Part shown: one piece after another, positions 1 to 10,718 of the stretch
How the letters are laid out: every line of letters starts with the position of its first letter
Numbering within the stretch: the stretch's first letter is position 1
Assembly: GCF_013367775.1 (NCBI RefSeq)
Contig: NZ_CP055157.1
Span: 1,405,001 to 1,469,000 of the forward strand
DNA from: Microbulbifer sp. YPW1
Lineage (GTDB): Bacteria; Pseudomonadota; Gammaproteobacteria; Pseudomonadales; Cellvibrionaceae
Length of the DNA: 64,000 bases
Direction of reading: 5' to 3'
Program-made: the position numbers and the translations under genes
The notes under the pieces: model-generated
What the model was told of the DNA's origin: nothing
The model's database searches: none
What the model saw: only the letters and a program-made list of their open reading frames with translations

Positions 1-824
1 TTGCCCGGTCCACCATCAAGTTTGTTGGATACGGTACCGGAACCGATGATGGTGCCCGCGCCCAGGGGGCGGGTCTTGGCGGCGTGGGCAATCAGCTGAC
101 CAAAGTGGAAGGTCATATCGATGCCGGCATTCGGTTCGCCAAACTTGTCGCCGTTCAGTTCTGAAATCAGCGGCAGGTGCAGTTTGCCCTCCTTCCAGTT
201 ATCGCCCAGCTGCGCCGGTGTGACGCATACCGGGGAGAATGCACTGGAAGGCTTGGACTGGTAGAAACCAAAGCCCTTGCCCAGTTCGTTGGGGATCAAG
301 CCGCGCAGGGATACGTCATTAACCAGCATCACCAGCTTGATGTGCTTCAGAGCCTGCTCCGGGGAAACCCCCATGGGCACGTCGTCGGTGATGACCGCGA
401 TTTCCGCCTCGAAATCGATACCGAAGCCTTCGCTCTGGGGCATTTTTATCGGCTCACGCGGCGCCAGGAAAGTGTCGGAGCCGCCCTGATACATCAGCGG
501 GTCGGTCCAGAAGCTCTCCGGCATCTCGGCATTACGGGCCTTGCGCACGAGCTCCACATGGTTCACATAGGCGCTGCCATCGGCCCAGTGGTAGGCGCGG
601 GGTAGCGGGGAGTGACACTGAGCCTGGTCGAAAGGCTCGCCTGCGATCTCGCCGCTGTTCAGTTTCGCCTGGAGTTCTATCAGCTGGGCAGATTTCTTGT
701 CCCAGTTATCCAGGGCGCTCTGCAGGGTACGCGCAATATTGGCTGCTGACTCCATACGGGTCAGGTCATCACTGACCACTACGAGCTTGCCGTCGCGTCC
801 ACTTTTCAAGGTGGCTAACTTCAC
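1..824 (-). CDS. Fumarylacetoacetate hydrolase family protein (3' end outside window)
   Basis: The minus-strand frame is open from a GTG at 822-824 to the window edge, so the C-terminus is missing. The GTG is preceded by AGGAAGG at good spacing, and the frame begins MKLATLKSGRDGKLVVVSDD. Visible parts include SPLPRAYHWADGSAYVNHV, an acidic metal-site segment (GIDFEAEIAVITDDVP) and the glycine-rich GAGTIIGSGTVSN near the edge, all typical of the FAH fold. Family members hydrolyse 4-fumarylacetoacetate to fumarate and acetoacetate, the last step of tyrosine catabolism, or act on related beta-keto acids. It lies 44 bp downstream of a VOC gene and hppD on the same strand, which supports the tyrosine role. 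Homogentisate dioxygenase and maleylacetoacetate isomerase are not visible and may lie beyond position 1. Confidence 0.9.
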   Translation of the reverse strand, partial: MKLATLKSGRDGKLVVVSDDLTRMESAANIARTLQSALDNWDKKSAQLIELQAKLNSGEIAGEPFDQAQCHSPLPRAYHWADGSAYVNHVELVRKARNAEMPESFWTDPLMYQGGSDTFLAPREPIKMPQSEGFGIDFEAEIAVITDDVPMGVSPEQALKHIKLVMLVNDVSLRGLIPNELGKGFGFYQSKPSSAFSPVCVTPAQLGDNWKEGKLHLPLISELNGDKFGEPNAGIDMTFHFGQLIAHAAKTRPLGAGTIIGSGTVSNKLDGGPG

Positions 825-868
825 TGTGCCTTCCTCTTGATTGAATCGTTGGTTTTGGTTGTGTGGTG

Positions 869-1417
869 TTAAGGGTCCAGTGCCTTGAACTCTTCCTCAC
901 CGTGCATCCACGCCGCGTGGCGCGGTGCTTTCTTGGTGCGGGACCACTCTTCCAGCATATCTTCGGCGACACGCTTGAGCTCTTTATGCATACCGGGCTT
1001 GGCGGTATTGGCTGCGAGCTCGATGCGGTGGCCATTGGGATCGAAGAAATAGATGGATTTGAAGATGGTGTGATCGGTGGGCCCGAGCACATCGATACCC
1101 GCATCTTCGAGCTTCTGCTTCATTTCCAGCAGCTCGTCCATGCTCTCCACTTCCAGGGCGATGTGCTGCACCCACAGCGGGGTGTTTTCATCGCGCCCCA
1201 TGTCCGGGGAGTTGGGCAGCTCGAAGAAAGCGAGCACGTTGCCCTGCCCCGCATCCATAAAGATATGCATGTAGGGATCCGGTGCCCCCGTAGAGGGCAC
1301 CTTGTCTTCGGCAATCGCGAGCTGGAAGTCCATGCCCAGGAGATCGCGGTAGAACTCCACGGTCTCCTTGGCATCGCGGCAGCGGTAGGCCACGTGGTGG
1401 ATACGTTGTATAGCCAT
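869..1417 (-). CDS. VOC-family (glyoxalase/dioxygenase fold) protein of the tyrosine operon
   Basis: This 182-residue cytoplasmic protein opens with IQRIHHVAYRCRDAKETVEF, the usual first beta-alpha unit of the vicinal oxygen chelate fold. Candidate metal ligands are a His in IHHVAYR, a His in WVQHIALEVE and a Glu in GHRIELAAN. A charged tail of about 45 residues follows the fold. The gene lies 28 bp downstream of hppD and 44 bp upstream of the FAH-family gene, so it is almost certainly co-transcribed with them. VOC genes accompany hppD or hmgA operons in several proteobacteria, but the substrate cannot be told from sequence. It is too short to be HPPD and has no homogentisate dioxygenase features. 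Family call is firm; function is open. Confidence 0.85.
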   Translation of the reverse strand: MAIQRIHHVAYRCRDAKETVEFYRDLLGMDFQLAIAEDKVPSTGAPDPYMHIFMDAGQGNVLAFFELPNSPDMGRDENTPLWVQHIALEVESMDELLEMKQKLEDAGIDVLGPTDHTIFKSIYFFDPNGHRIELAANTAKPGMHKELKRVAEDMLEEWSRTKKAPRHAAWMHGEEEFKALDP

Positions 1418-1445
1418 GGTTGGCCTCCGGTTTACAGTAGATCGA

Positions 1446-2555
1446 TCAGGCTGCGTCTTCTTTACCCTGATCCCCGCCTGCTTTTCCGCCGATTACACCG
1501 CGCTTCAGCTGGTCGCGCTCGATGGATTCGAACAGTGCCTTGAAGTTGCCTTCACCAAAGCCTTCGTCTTCCTTGCGCTGGATAAACTCGAAGAATACCG
1601 GGCCGAGCATGTTGGCAGAGAAGATCTGCAGCAGCAGGCGCGGCTGGCCGCCTTCGGTGGTGCCGTCCAGCAGCAGACCGCGCTTTTTCAGCTCTTCGGT
1701 AGGTTCACCGTGGCCGGGCAGGCGCTCTTCCAGCATTTCGTAATAAGTTTCCGGGGGCGGGGTCATGAATTCCATGCCCTGCTTTTTCAGTCGATCCCAG
1801 CAGGCCACCAGATCGTCACAGGCAAAGGCGATGTGCTGGATGCCTTCGCCGTTGTACTTCATCAGGAATTCTTCGATCTGGCCGCCGCCACCGGCTGCTT
1901 CTTCGTTCAGCGGGATACGGATCTTGCCATCCGGCGCGGTCATCGCCTTGGACAGCAGGCCGGTGTACTCGCCCTTGATGTCGAAGTAGCGGATCTCGCG
2001 GAAGTTAAACAGGTCTTCGTAGTACTTGGCCCAGTAGTCCATGCGACCGCGGTACACGTTGTGGGTCAGGTGGTCCAGGGTGTGGAAGCCACAGCCTTCC
2101 GGATGCTTGTCAACGCCTTCCAGCCAGTGGAAATCGATATCGTAGATGGACTCGCCTTCTTTATAACGGTCGATCAGGTACAGAGTGGCACCGCCGATAC
2201 CCTTGATCGCCGGCAGGCGCAGTTCCATAGGGCCGGTTTCCACTTCTACCGGCTGGGCGCCTTTCTTGAGCGCTTCGTTGTAAGCGAAGGTCGCGTCTTT
2301 TACGCGGAACGCCAGGCCACAGGCGGATGGGCCGTGCTCGCGCGCATAGTAGTCCGCGTGGCTGCCCGGCTCGTAGTTGGTGATGAAGTTGATGTCACCC
2401 TGACGCCACAGTTCAACGTCTTTGGTGCGGTGGCGGGCGACTTTGGTGAAGCCCATGGCCTCGAAAACAGTCTCCAGAATGCCCTTCTCCGGCGCGGTGA
2501 ATTCCACGAATTCGAAGCCGTCCAGGCCCATGGGGTTCTCAAACAAATCGGCCAT
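1446..2555 (-). CDS. hppD: 4-hydroxyphenylpyruvate dioxygenase
   Basis: This 369-residue enzyme converts 4-hydroxyphenylpyruvate and O2 to homogentisate and CO2 in the cytoplasm, committing tyrosine to degradation. It has two VOC modules. The C-terminal one carries the complete Fe(II) facial triad: His162 in [14 protein letters not shown], His241 in [14 protein letters not shown] and Glu323 in [11 protein letters not shown]. These lie one residue from the positions reported for the Pseudomonas fluorescens enzyme. Length fits the bacterial family. The ATG at 2555 was chosen because AAGGAGGA lies just upstream; an upstream in-frame extension of 27 residues has no such site. It is the first gene of an operon with the VOC and FAH-family genes and has a sigma70-like promoter at 2639-2667. 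Confidence 0.96.
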   Translation of the reverse strand: MADLFENPMGLDGFEFVEFTAPEKGILETVFEAMGFTKVARHRTKDVELWRQGDINFITNYEPGSHADYYAREHGPSACGLAFRVKDATFAYNEALKKGAQPVEVETGPMELRLPAIKGIGGATLYLIDRYKEGESIYDIDFHWLEGVDKHPEGCGFHTLDHLTHNVYRGRMDYWAKYYEDLFNFREIRYFDIKGEYTGLLSKAMTAPDGKIRIPLNEEAAGGGGQIEEFLMKYNGEGIQHIAFACDDLVACWDRLKKQGMEFMTPPPETYYEMLEERLPGHGEPTEELKKRGLLLDGTTEGGQPRLLLQIFSANMLGPVFFEFIQRKEDEGFGEGNFKALFESIERDQLKRGVIGGKAGGDQGKEDAA

Positions 2556-2638
2556 GTGATCCTCCTTATACGGGATTTTTATGGTGGCCAGGGATGCCGC
2601 TTGTGGCGGCAAAGGCCTACTTGGTTTCAGGTGCAACG

Positions 2639-2667
2639 AATTTAGTTACGCGTGTAACCAATGTCAA
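2639..2667 (-). promoter_or_regulatory. Sigma70-like promoter with overlapping inverted repeat upstream of hppD
   Basis: Read on the minus strand, a perfect -35 TTGACA (2667-2662) is followed after 17 bp by TAAATT (2644-2639), which matches 4 of 6 of the -10 consensus. The spacer contains GTTAC-N4-GTAAC (plus-strand 2645-2658), a perfect inverted repeat where a repressor could block RNA polymerase. The predicted leader to the hppD ATG is about 77 nt. The cognate regulator is not in the window. Confidence 0.6.
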
Positions 2668-2824
2668 GCACCGGACTCAGACGGTTTGAAACGGCCCTAA
2701 AGTAATAGGCCCAAAAATAGGAAATAACCGGTAAAGAGATGACCAGCGAGAGGAAATGGGTGCTAGAAAAGCATAGAAAGGGATAACTCCCGACCGCATT
2801 GCGCGGCCAGGAGTCCAGTTACAG

Positions 2825-4519
2825 TCAGGCTTCGGTTTCGACCACTTTGGAGAGGTCGCCAACACCGGCTTCCTTCAACAGGGAATCGACCAGCGGCGCC
2901 ATAGCGCGGTGCTTCAGCGCGCTACCCACCAGGGCCTCGGGCAGGCTCTGGCTACCGGATTCGCCATCGCTGTCGACGATACCGCCGTTGGTACGACCGC
3001 CAACGCCGTTCAGGCCTTCCACAGAGATGATCTTCATACCTTCAATCTTCTCCAGCGGACGTACGCTCTCGCGCACGATGCCCGGCAGGTGCTCGTGCAG
3101 GCTCAGCACTCGCTTGAGGGCGATCTGCGCGTCGCTGAGGCTGTTCATGGCCTCGTTCATCAGCCGCTGACCTTCCGCATCAACCGCATATTTCTCGCGA
3201 TCGGCCTCGACCTTGATGCGTACGGCTTCGGCTTCTGCAGCCGCCTGCAGGCGGAGCGCTTCGGCCTTGTCTTCCGCTGCGGCCTTTTCCGCTTCCGCGG
3301 CAACCTTGATAGAGGTGGCCTGGCGCTCGGCCTCCTTCTGCGCCTCGATGATCTCGATACGCTTGTCACGCTCGGCTGCTTCCACGTCTTTCGCAGTCTG
3401 TACCTGCTCTTCCGCTTTCACTGCCTCCGCGCGTGCCACGTTAGCCTGCTGGTCCGCAAGGGACTGCTCCTTGGATTTTTCCGCAACGGCGATGGCGCGC
3501 TCCTGCTCGGCAATTTCCAGGGATTTCTGCTTGGAAATACGCTGTTCGTCGAGCACGCGCTCGCGTTCAATTTCCTGCTCCTGCAGGCGTTTTTCCTTTT
3601 CAATTTCCAGCAGACGTGTGGCCTGCTCGGCAGCAATACGGGACTGGTCGATTTCGCGCTCGGCTTCGATTTCCGCCTGGCGGGCGGCGCGCTCCTGAGC
3701 CGCGGTTTCCTTGGCCATATCCGCTTTCTGCGCCGCTTCACGGTTTTCCAGCTCGCGCTGCTGCTCCAGATAGGCGTAGCGTTTTTCCTTTTCGATCTCC
3801 AGGCGCTGGCGCTCCGCTTCCAGGTTCTTGGTTTCAATCTGAACCCGGGTCTCCTGTTCGACGTCGTTCACTTCCTTGCGGCGTGCCTCGATGGAGCGGG
3901 TCATGCTCGCAAGACCTTCCGCATCGAATACGTTGTCCTGGTTGAAGAATTCCTTGTGGGTCTGGTCGAGACCTGTCAGGGAAACGGATTCCAGCTCCAG
4001 GCCGTTTTTCAGCAGGTCTTCAGATACCACCTGCTGCACCTTCTGCACAAACTGGCTGCGCTGCTCATGCAGTTCCGCCATTTCCATTTCCGCTGCCACC
4101 GAGCGCAGGGCGTCGACAAACTTACCCTCGATCATTTCCTTGAGGGCTTCCGGATCCAGGGTGCGCACACCCAGGGTCTGTGCCGCATTGGCAATGGCAT
4201 CGGTGTCCGGCTTGACCCGCAGGTAGAACTCCGCGAGCACGTCGACACGCATACGATCCTTGGTGATCAACGCCTGGTGCTCCTTGCGGGAAACCGCAAG
4301 GCGCAGGGTATTCATGTTTACCGGAATGATTTCGTGCAGCACCGGCAATACCAGTGCGCCGCCATTCATGATCACCTTCTGCCCACCCATACCGGTGCGG
4401 ACAAAAGAACGCTCCTTGGAAGCGCGTGTATAGAGTCGCGCGAAGATAGTGCCGATGACGATCAGGCCGATCAGTACGGCACCTGCCATGATCCCTATGT
4501 TGGAAAGATTCTGAATCAC
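2825..4519 (-). CDS. yqiK: Flotillin-family inner-membrane protein (YqiK-like)
   Basis: This 564-residue protein starts with a GTG preceded by GGAG. It has one N-terminal membrane segment (about residues 8-28, GIMAGAVLIGLIVIGTIFA), an SPFH/band-7 domain (about 30-200) and a very long Glu/Ala/Arg-rich coiled coil (about 210-430), then a small C-terminal region. That is the flotillin/YqiK layout: an anchored scaffold that oligomerises at the inner membrane and organises membrane microdomains. It is the last gene of a four-gene operon with a YqiJ-like NfeD/OB-fold partner (15 bp upstream), PspA and an RHH-like protein. The set suggests envelope-stress or membrane-fluidity maintenance. Function is inferred from family and context. 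Confidence 0.9.
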   Translation of the reverse strand: MIQNLSNIGIMAGAVLIGLIVIGTIFARLYTRASKERSFVRTGMGGQKVIMNGGALVLPVLHEIIPVNMNTLRLAVSRKEHQALITKDRMRVDVLAEFYLRVKPDTDAIANAAQTLGVRTLDPEALKEMIEGKFVDALRSVAAEMEMAELHEQRSQFVQKVQQVVSEDLLKNGLELESVSLTGLDQTHKEFFNQDNVFDAEGLASMTRSIEARRKEVNDVEQETRVQIETKNLEAERQRLEIEKEKRYAYLEQQRELENREAAQKADMAKETAAQERAARQAEIEAEREIDQSRIAAEQATRLLEIEKEKRLQEQEIERERVLDEQRISKQKSLEIAEQERAIAVAEKSKEQSLADQQANVARAEAVKAEEQVQTAKDVEAAERDKRIEIIEAQKEAERQATSIKVAAEAEKAAAEDKAEALRLQAAAEAEAVRIKVEADREKYAVDAEGQRLMNEAMNSLSDAQIALKRVLSLHEHLPGIVRESVRPLEKIEGMKIISVEGLNGVGGRTNGGIVDSDGESGSQSLPEALVGSALKHRAMAPLVDSLLKEAGVGDLSKVVETEA

Positions 4520-4534
4520 TACGTTTTCTCCAAT

Positions 4535-5194
4535 TTAATTGTTTTCAGTCAGGTGCTTGTTGGTGGGCTTGATGACGCGAAAATTGGCTCCGCGCTCCTC
4601 CACCAGCAATACCTGCTGTCCCTGTGTAAAGGTTTCCCCATCATCCGGCTCCACCATCACGTAGTGGGTGGTACCAAATTCGTCCTTGAGCCGGGCTTCT
4701 GCCGGTGATCCAACGACGGCCTCGCCGATCGTGATCACCGCGACCCGGCCGATAAATGAAGTGCGTCCGACCGCCTCCGTCTCGTCGCCGACCGCAAACC
4801 TGCGCAGCAGGTTGCCCACAAAGCGGACCTGCGGCAGGGCCAGAAACAGCACCGGGATGGCGAGCAGCCAGCCGGGCAACAAAATGCCGAGCAGGGATTC
4901 GGAGAACATCTGAATCAGCAGGCCACTGACGCCGAAGCTGACCAGGAAGGCGACCAGCAAAATGAGTGCGGGCACCTCGCCAAAACGCAGCCAGCCCAGC
5001 AGCTTGGTGAGTACGCCACCGGCCTCGGTATCGGGGGCGTCGAGATCGATGTCCATATCTGGCAGCAGGTTATCCAGCAGATCCGAGATACCGACACCGA
5101 TCAGCATCATCACCCCTTCGAGTACGGCAATCATCAGCATCAGTACCAGCGCACCGGTAAATAGCTGATTGCCGTCTTGCAGAAAGAAAGCCAT
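4535..5194 (-). CDS. yqiJ: YqiJ-like membrane protein with C-terminal OB-fold
   Basis: This 219-residue protein has about four membrane segments in its first 130 residues (for example LFTGALVLMLMIAVLEGVMM and VPALILLVAFLVSFGVSGLL). A soluble C-terminal OB-fold-like domain (about 145-215) reads VGRTSFIGRVAVITIGEAVV and QQVLLVEERGANFRVI, as in NfeD/YqiJ proteins that partner flotillins. The ATG at 5194 overlaps the pspA stop by one base (TGATG), indicating translational coupling, and the flotillin gene follows 15 bp downstream. It probably anchors or regulates the flotillin assembly. Confidence 0.86.
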   Translation of the reverse strand: MAFFLQDGNQLFTGALVLMLMIAVLEGVMMLIGVGISDLLDNLLPDMDIDLDAPDTEAGGVLTKLLGWLRFGEVPALILLVAFLVSFGVSGLLIQMFSESLLGILLPGWLLAIPVLFLALPQVRFVGNLLRRFAVGDETEAVGRTSFIGRVAVITIGEAVVGSPAEARLKDEFGTTHYVMVEPDDGETFTQGQQVLLVEERGANFRVIKPTNKHLTENN

Positions 5195-5862
5195 CAAGCC
5201 TCCGTCTGGGATTTGATTTTGGCCAAGCGTTCCTTGATCCGGTTGCCCCGCGCCAGTTCTTCCAGTTCGGCGAGTTTGCTGACGTCGGCGCTGGATTCTG
5301 AGGCCGGCACGCCCGCCTGTTCCAGAATGCGATTGAACGCGCCGGAGGCCTGATCCACCTTGTCGGCGGTCGCGCGGCTGTTGCCTTGCTGCTCGCCCGC
5401 GGGGCCATTGCTGACATGTTCACTGGCCTTGATGAATTCCCGCAGCTGCTCGCGCATCTCGCGCTTCTTGCCCTGCAGGGCGCCGATATAGGAATTCAGT
5501 TCGGTAATTTCCTGGTCGGTTTCCGCGATGGCTTTTTCCAGTACCGGAATCTGCGCTTCGATATCCATCTGCTTGGCGATGGCGGCCTCGGCGAGATCGT
5601 CGCGGCCTTCCTGCACGGCAACTTCGATCTGTGCGCTCAGTGTGCCGTGACGGCTGTTCTCATCGTTGAGGGTTTTGCTGCTCAGGTATTTGGCCGCTTC
5701 CGCCTTGCCGAGCTGATCGCGCACGTCGGCAATCGCATCGTCAATTTCACGGATGGCCTGCTCCATGACCAGCTGTGGAGTAGCGTTTTCTACGGAATCC
5801 ACCACCGCATTGGCGGAAGCGGAGATGATGCGGGAGATACGTTTTATCAATCCTTCTTTCAT
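5194..5862 (-). CDS. pspA: PspA/IM30 family membrane-stress protein
   Basis: This 222-residue protein is almost entirely helical. It begins MKEGLIKRISRIISASANAV, an amphipathic membrane-binding helix, followed by the family segment NATPQLVMEQAIREIDDAIA and long coiled coils (about 30-150). The last 60 residues are less structured and rich in Ala, Ser and Glu. PspA/IM30 proteins bind damaged inner membrane from the cytoplasm and form ESCRT-III-like assemblies. A purine-rich AGGAAGG lies before the ATG. Placement between an RHH-like gene and yqiJ-yqiK indicates a joint membrane-integrity operon; no PspF, PspB or PspC is visible, so the classical sigma54 Psp circuit is not evident here. Confidence 0.92.
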   Translation of the reverse strand: MKEGLIKRISRIISASANAVVDSVENATPQLVMEQAIREIDDAIADVRDQLGKAEAAKYLSSKTLNDENSRHGTLSAQIEVAVQEGRDDLAEAAIAKQMDIEAQIPVLEKAIAETDQEITELNSYIGALQGKKREMREQLREFIKASEHVSNGPAGEQQGNSRATADKVDQASGAFNRILEQAGVPASESSADVSKLAELEELARGNRIKERLAKIKSQTEA

Positions 5863-5914
5863 TGTTTTTCCTTCCTCTTGTCGATCTGTTTGGGTAAGCC
5901 GGCAACGCTGGGAA

Positions 5915-6370
5915 TCAGCGCTGCAAAAGATCCTTGAGTCGCTGCTGTAGTGTCTGCGCCGCCCCCGGGTCGATCAGCCGGGGATCTTTCTGCACAGCAA
6001 CCAGCAGGATTTTTTCCAGGAAAGTCTCGATGGCCGGCAGGGCTTTCTGTTCCAGCGCCGGTGCCAGTGGCTCCTCGTCGGCACAGGCCTGAATCGCGGC
6101 GGCGCCTTCGACCACCATTTCCAGCAAGGCCTCCACCAGCAGGCTGCGCTGGTTTTCATCCACATATCGGGCCTTGGTCGGCAGCATGGTTTCGGCAGAC
6201 GCGAGATAGGCGCGGGCAAAACTTTCGACACCCACGGATTCGCGGGCCATGGCGATCAGCTCGCGCACTTTCTCGCTCTGGGTGACAGCGCCATTGCGGT
6301 CAATGGACATCAGGTAGGTGTAGTCCTCTGACGAAAGGCGCGCCGAGATGGATTGGGTTTTGTTGAGCAT
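5915..6370 (-). CDS. Small RHH-like protein, probable operon autoregulator
   Basis: This 151-residue protein starts at the ATG at 6370, preceded by AGGGA. A 22-codon in-frame upstream extension would run through the promoter region and is rejected. The N-terminal part, NKTQSISARLSSEDYTYLMS followed by TQSEKVRELIAMARE, has the strand-helix-helix layout of ribbon-helix-helix DNA-binding domains. The remaining ~100 residues are helical, Leu/Ala-rich, with no recognised domain. It is the first gene of the operon with pspA, yqiJ and yqiK. Four related hexamers just upstream (6391-6442) are plausible operators. The DNA-binding role is inference from motif and context. Confidence 0.65.
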   Translation of the reverse strand: MLNKTQSISARLSSEDYTYLMSIDRNGAVTQSEKVRELIAMARESVGVESFARAYLASAETMLPTKARYVDENQRSLLVEALLEMVVEGAAAIQACADEEPLAPALEQKALPAIETFLEKILLVAVQKDPRLIDPGAAQTLQQRLKDLLQR

Positions 6371-6390
6371 GGCATTCCCTGACTTGCGAT

Positions 6391-6442
6391 GTATACAAAA
6401 GTACACACGCTTTGTCGCGCGGTCAATTACACACACTTACAC
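6391..6442 (-). promoter_or_regulatory. Array of four related hexamers over the RHH-pspA-yqiJK promoter
   Basis: On the plus strand the hexamers GTATAC (6391-6396), GTACAC (6401-6406), TTACAC (6427-6432) and TTACAC (6437-6442) form two pairs. Within each pair the starts are exactly 10 bp apart, one helical turn; the pairs start 36 bp apart. Read on the minus strand, a weak promoter TTGACC-N17-TACTTT lies between and over them. Tandem, helically phased half-sites are typical of RHH regulator operators. Confidence 0.5.
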
Positions 6443-6531
6443 GGACGGGTTCCGTCGGACTTTCCTCCAGAAATGCACTAAAAAGTCAGGAATGGCACAA
6501 ACGTGAAATCCGAGGCGGAGGAGATGATAGG

Positions 6532-6569
6532 AAAAATTGAGCACCAAATGGTTATTCAATTCGGTGCTC
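6532..6569 (-). terminator. Rho-independent terminator downstream of the first G8 gene
   Basis: The arms GAGCACC and GGTGCTC (plus-strand 6539-6545 and 6563-6569) form an 11-bp stem with one mismatch. On the minus strand it is followed by AATTTTT. It lies about 155 bp past the stop of the G8 lipoprotein gene and is oriented to end its transcript. The rest of 6443-6722 holds nothing else recognisable. Confidence 0.55.
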
Positions 6570-6722
6570 GTCTAAGTTGAAATTGTTTTATGGCCAAACG
6601 TTCATTGAGAAACGCAACATTAGCATCGTTCGGGGTCTAATAGACTGAATTTACGGTAGTCAACATCCGATCTGGGTTAATATTTTAGTCTCATAGATTT
6701 TACCATCTGGAGCCATCCAACA

Positions 6723-9584
<2,862 letters not shown>

Positions 9585-9968
9585 GGCACATCCTACCTCT
9601 CTACCTCGTTACCTCATTTCATCTCCGTCTTTAAGCACTAACCACTTAGCTTCAACCACAACATCAAGTGACCACAATAAGCAAAGCAGCAAATTTAAAA
9701 TCCACACAAATCGCAGGTACAGAAAACCGCCGGACGCAAAAATAGGAGACCAGCATCACAGTAGCGACGCTTAAGCGTGGCGGTTGCCACAATTGTGTGC
9801 AGAGAAAAAGGGGGCTGTTCGAACTTGGTGCGAGCCTACAATTCATACATTTGCAAGCCTGAAAAGAATAACTATGCGCCAATCATGATAAGTACGTCAC
9901 CTTTTCGTTGACTGATTTGCCAATGCCATGGTACCAATTGCGCAAAATCGACAAGCAGGTGACAAGGA
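9585..9968. other. Intergenic region between divergent genes
   Basis: This 384-bp A+T-rich region separates the minus-strand G8 gene from the plus-strand HPPD-like gene and must hold promoters for both. No promoter, repeat or small gene could be called with confidence. Confidence 0.5.
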
Positions 9969-10637
9969 ATGTCAAAAATTAACCGCGTTGATCATATTAC
10001 CTATGCCGTAGCGGAAGGGATGATCGAAAAATGGGGCTGGTATCACATTGAAGTGGAAGGCGGAAAACTGACCAAGCGTATCGACGATGTACGCCCTGAT
10101 GACCCCCATAGCAGTATGAAGCTTTGGTGTATCGATTTTATCAACTTCGGGATTGTGCTGGTCGAGGGCATCGACCGGAGCAAAGTCAGCCAGGTATCTG
10201 CTTTCGCCAATCGACACGGCGATCACAGCGTACAGCATATTGCTTTTGATACTCCCTGCCTCGAAGAATTTGTTGGTCATGCCATGTCACTGGGTACAAA
10301 TTTGCGTGGTAGCCAGCTCATAAACGATGACGGCTTCGGTAGACTCAAGCAGCTATTCGGTAAAGGATATGCAAAACAAGATCCTGCCGAAATGTCTTTC
10401 CCGGAATATATCGAACGCCCAAGGGGCGGCTCTGAAGGGAAGGAAGTGAATACGGACGTCCCGCAAAATACCGGAAAGAATTTTTATCAGCGTATTGAAG
10501 ACGCCCGAATAAACAATGACACCTCTACTTTGACAGACTTTTCGATGATGCCGGCAGGCTGGCGTCCGTCAACCGTAAAACCTGAGAGTCGAACCACAAC
10601 GTCATCTACTTCCGAGGCTGAAGCCGAACTCTTTTGA
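9969..10637 (+). CDS. Stand-alone HPPD-like VOC dioxygenase (half-size)
   Basis: This 222-residue protein resembles only the catalytic C-terminal half of 4-hydroxyphenylpyruvate dioxygenase. The three metal ligands are all present in HPPD-like contexts: His9 in NRVDHITYAV, His90 in DHSVQHIAF and Glu146 in SFPEYIERP. The N-terminal HPPD module is missing, and the last ~55 residues after NFYQRIEDAR are low-complexity. A Fe(II)-dependent dioxygenase, perhaps acting on an alpha-keto acid, is the likely role; substrate unknown. It leads a plus-strand cluster, 81 bp before the adenylation-carrier-thioesterase gene. A true hppD lies 7.4 kb away, so this is not the housekeeping enzyme. AGG and AAGGA lie close before the ATG. 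Confidence 0.75.
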   Translation: MSKINRVDHITYAVAEGMIEKWGWYHIEVEGGKLTKRIDDVRPDDPHSSMKLWCIDFINFGIVLVEGIDRSKVSQVSAFANRHGDHSVQHIAFDTPCLEEFVGHAMSLGTNLRGSQLINDDGFGRLKQLFGKGYAKQDPAEMSFPEYIERPRGGSEGKEVNTDVPQNTGKNFYQRIEDARINNDTSTLTDFSMMPAGWRPSTVKPESRTTTSSTSEAEAELF

Positions 10638-10718
10638 GATTATTTTTAAACCAGAATTTTTCGCCCTAACTACTATAGGGAAAAATTGGCTGTTGCAGGA
10701 AGCAACTAGGAAACGAGC

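Noticed and set aside
2677..2865. 62-codon minus frame between hppD and the flotillin gene
   Set aside because: Overlaps the end of the flotillin gene and the hppD promoter side; no support.
2909..4708. 599-codon plus-strand frame opposite the flotillin gene
   Set aside because: Antisense shadow of the highly biased coiled-coil codons; the flotillin reading is clear.
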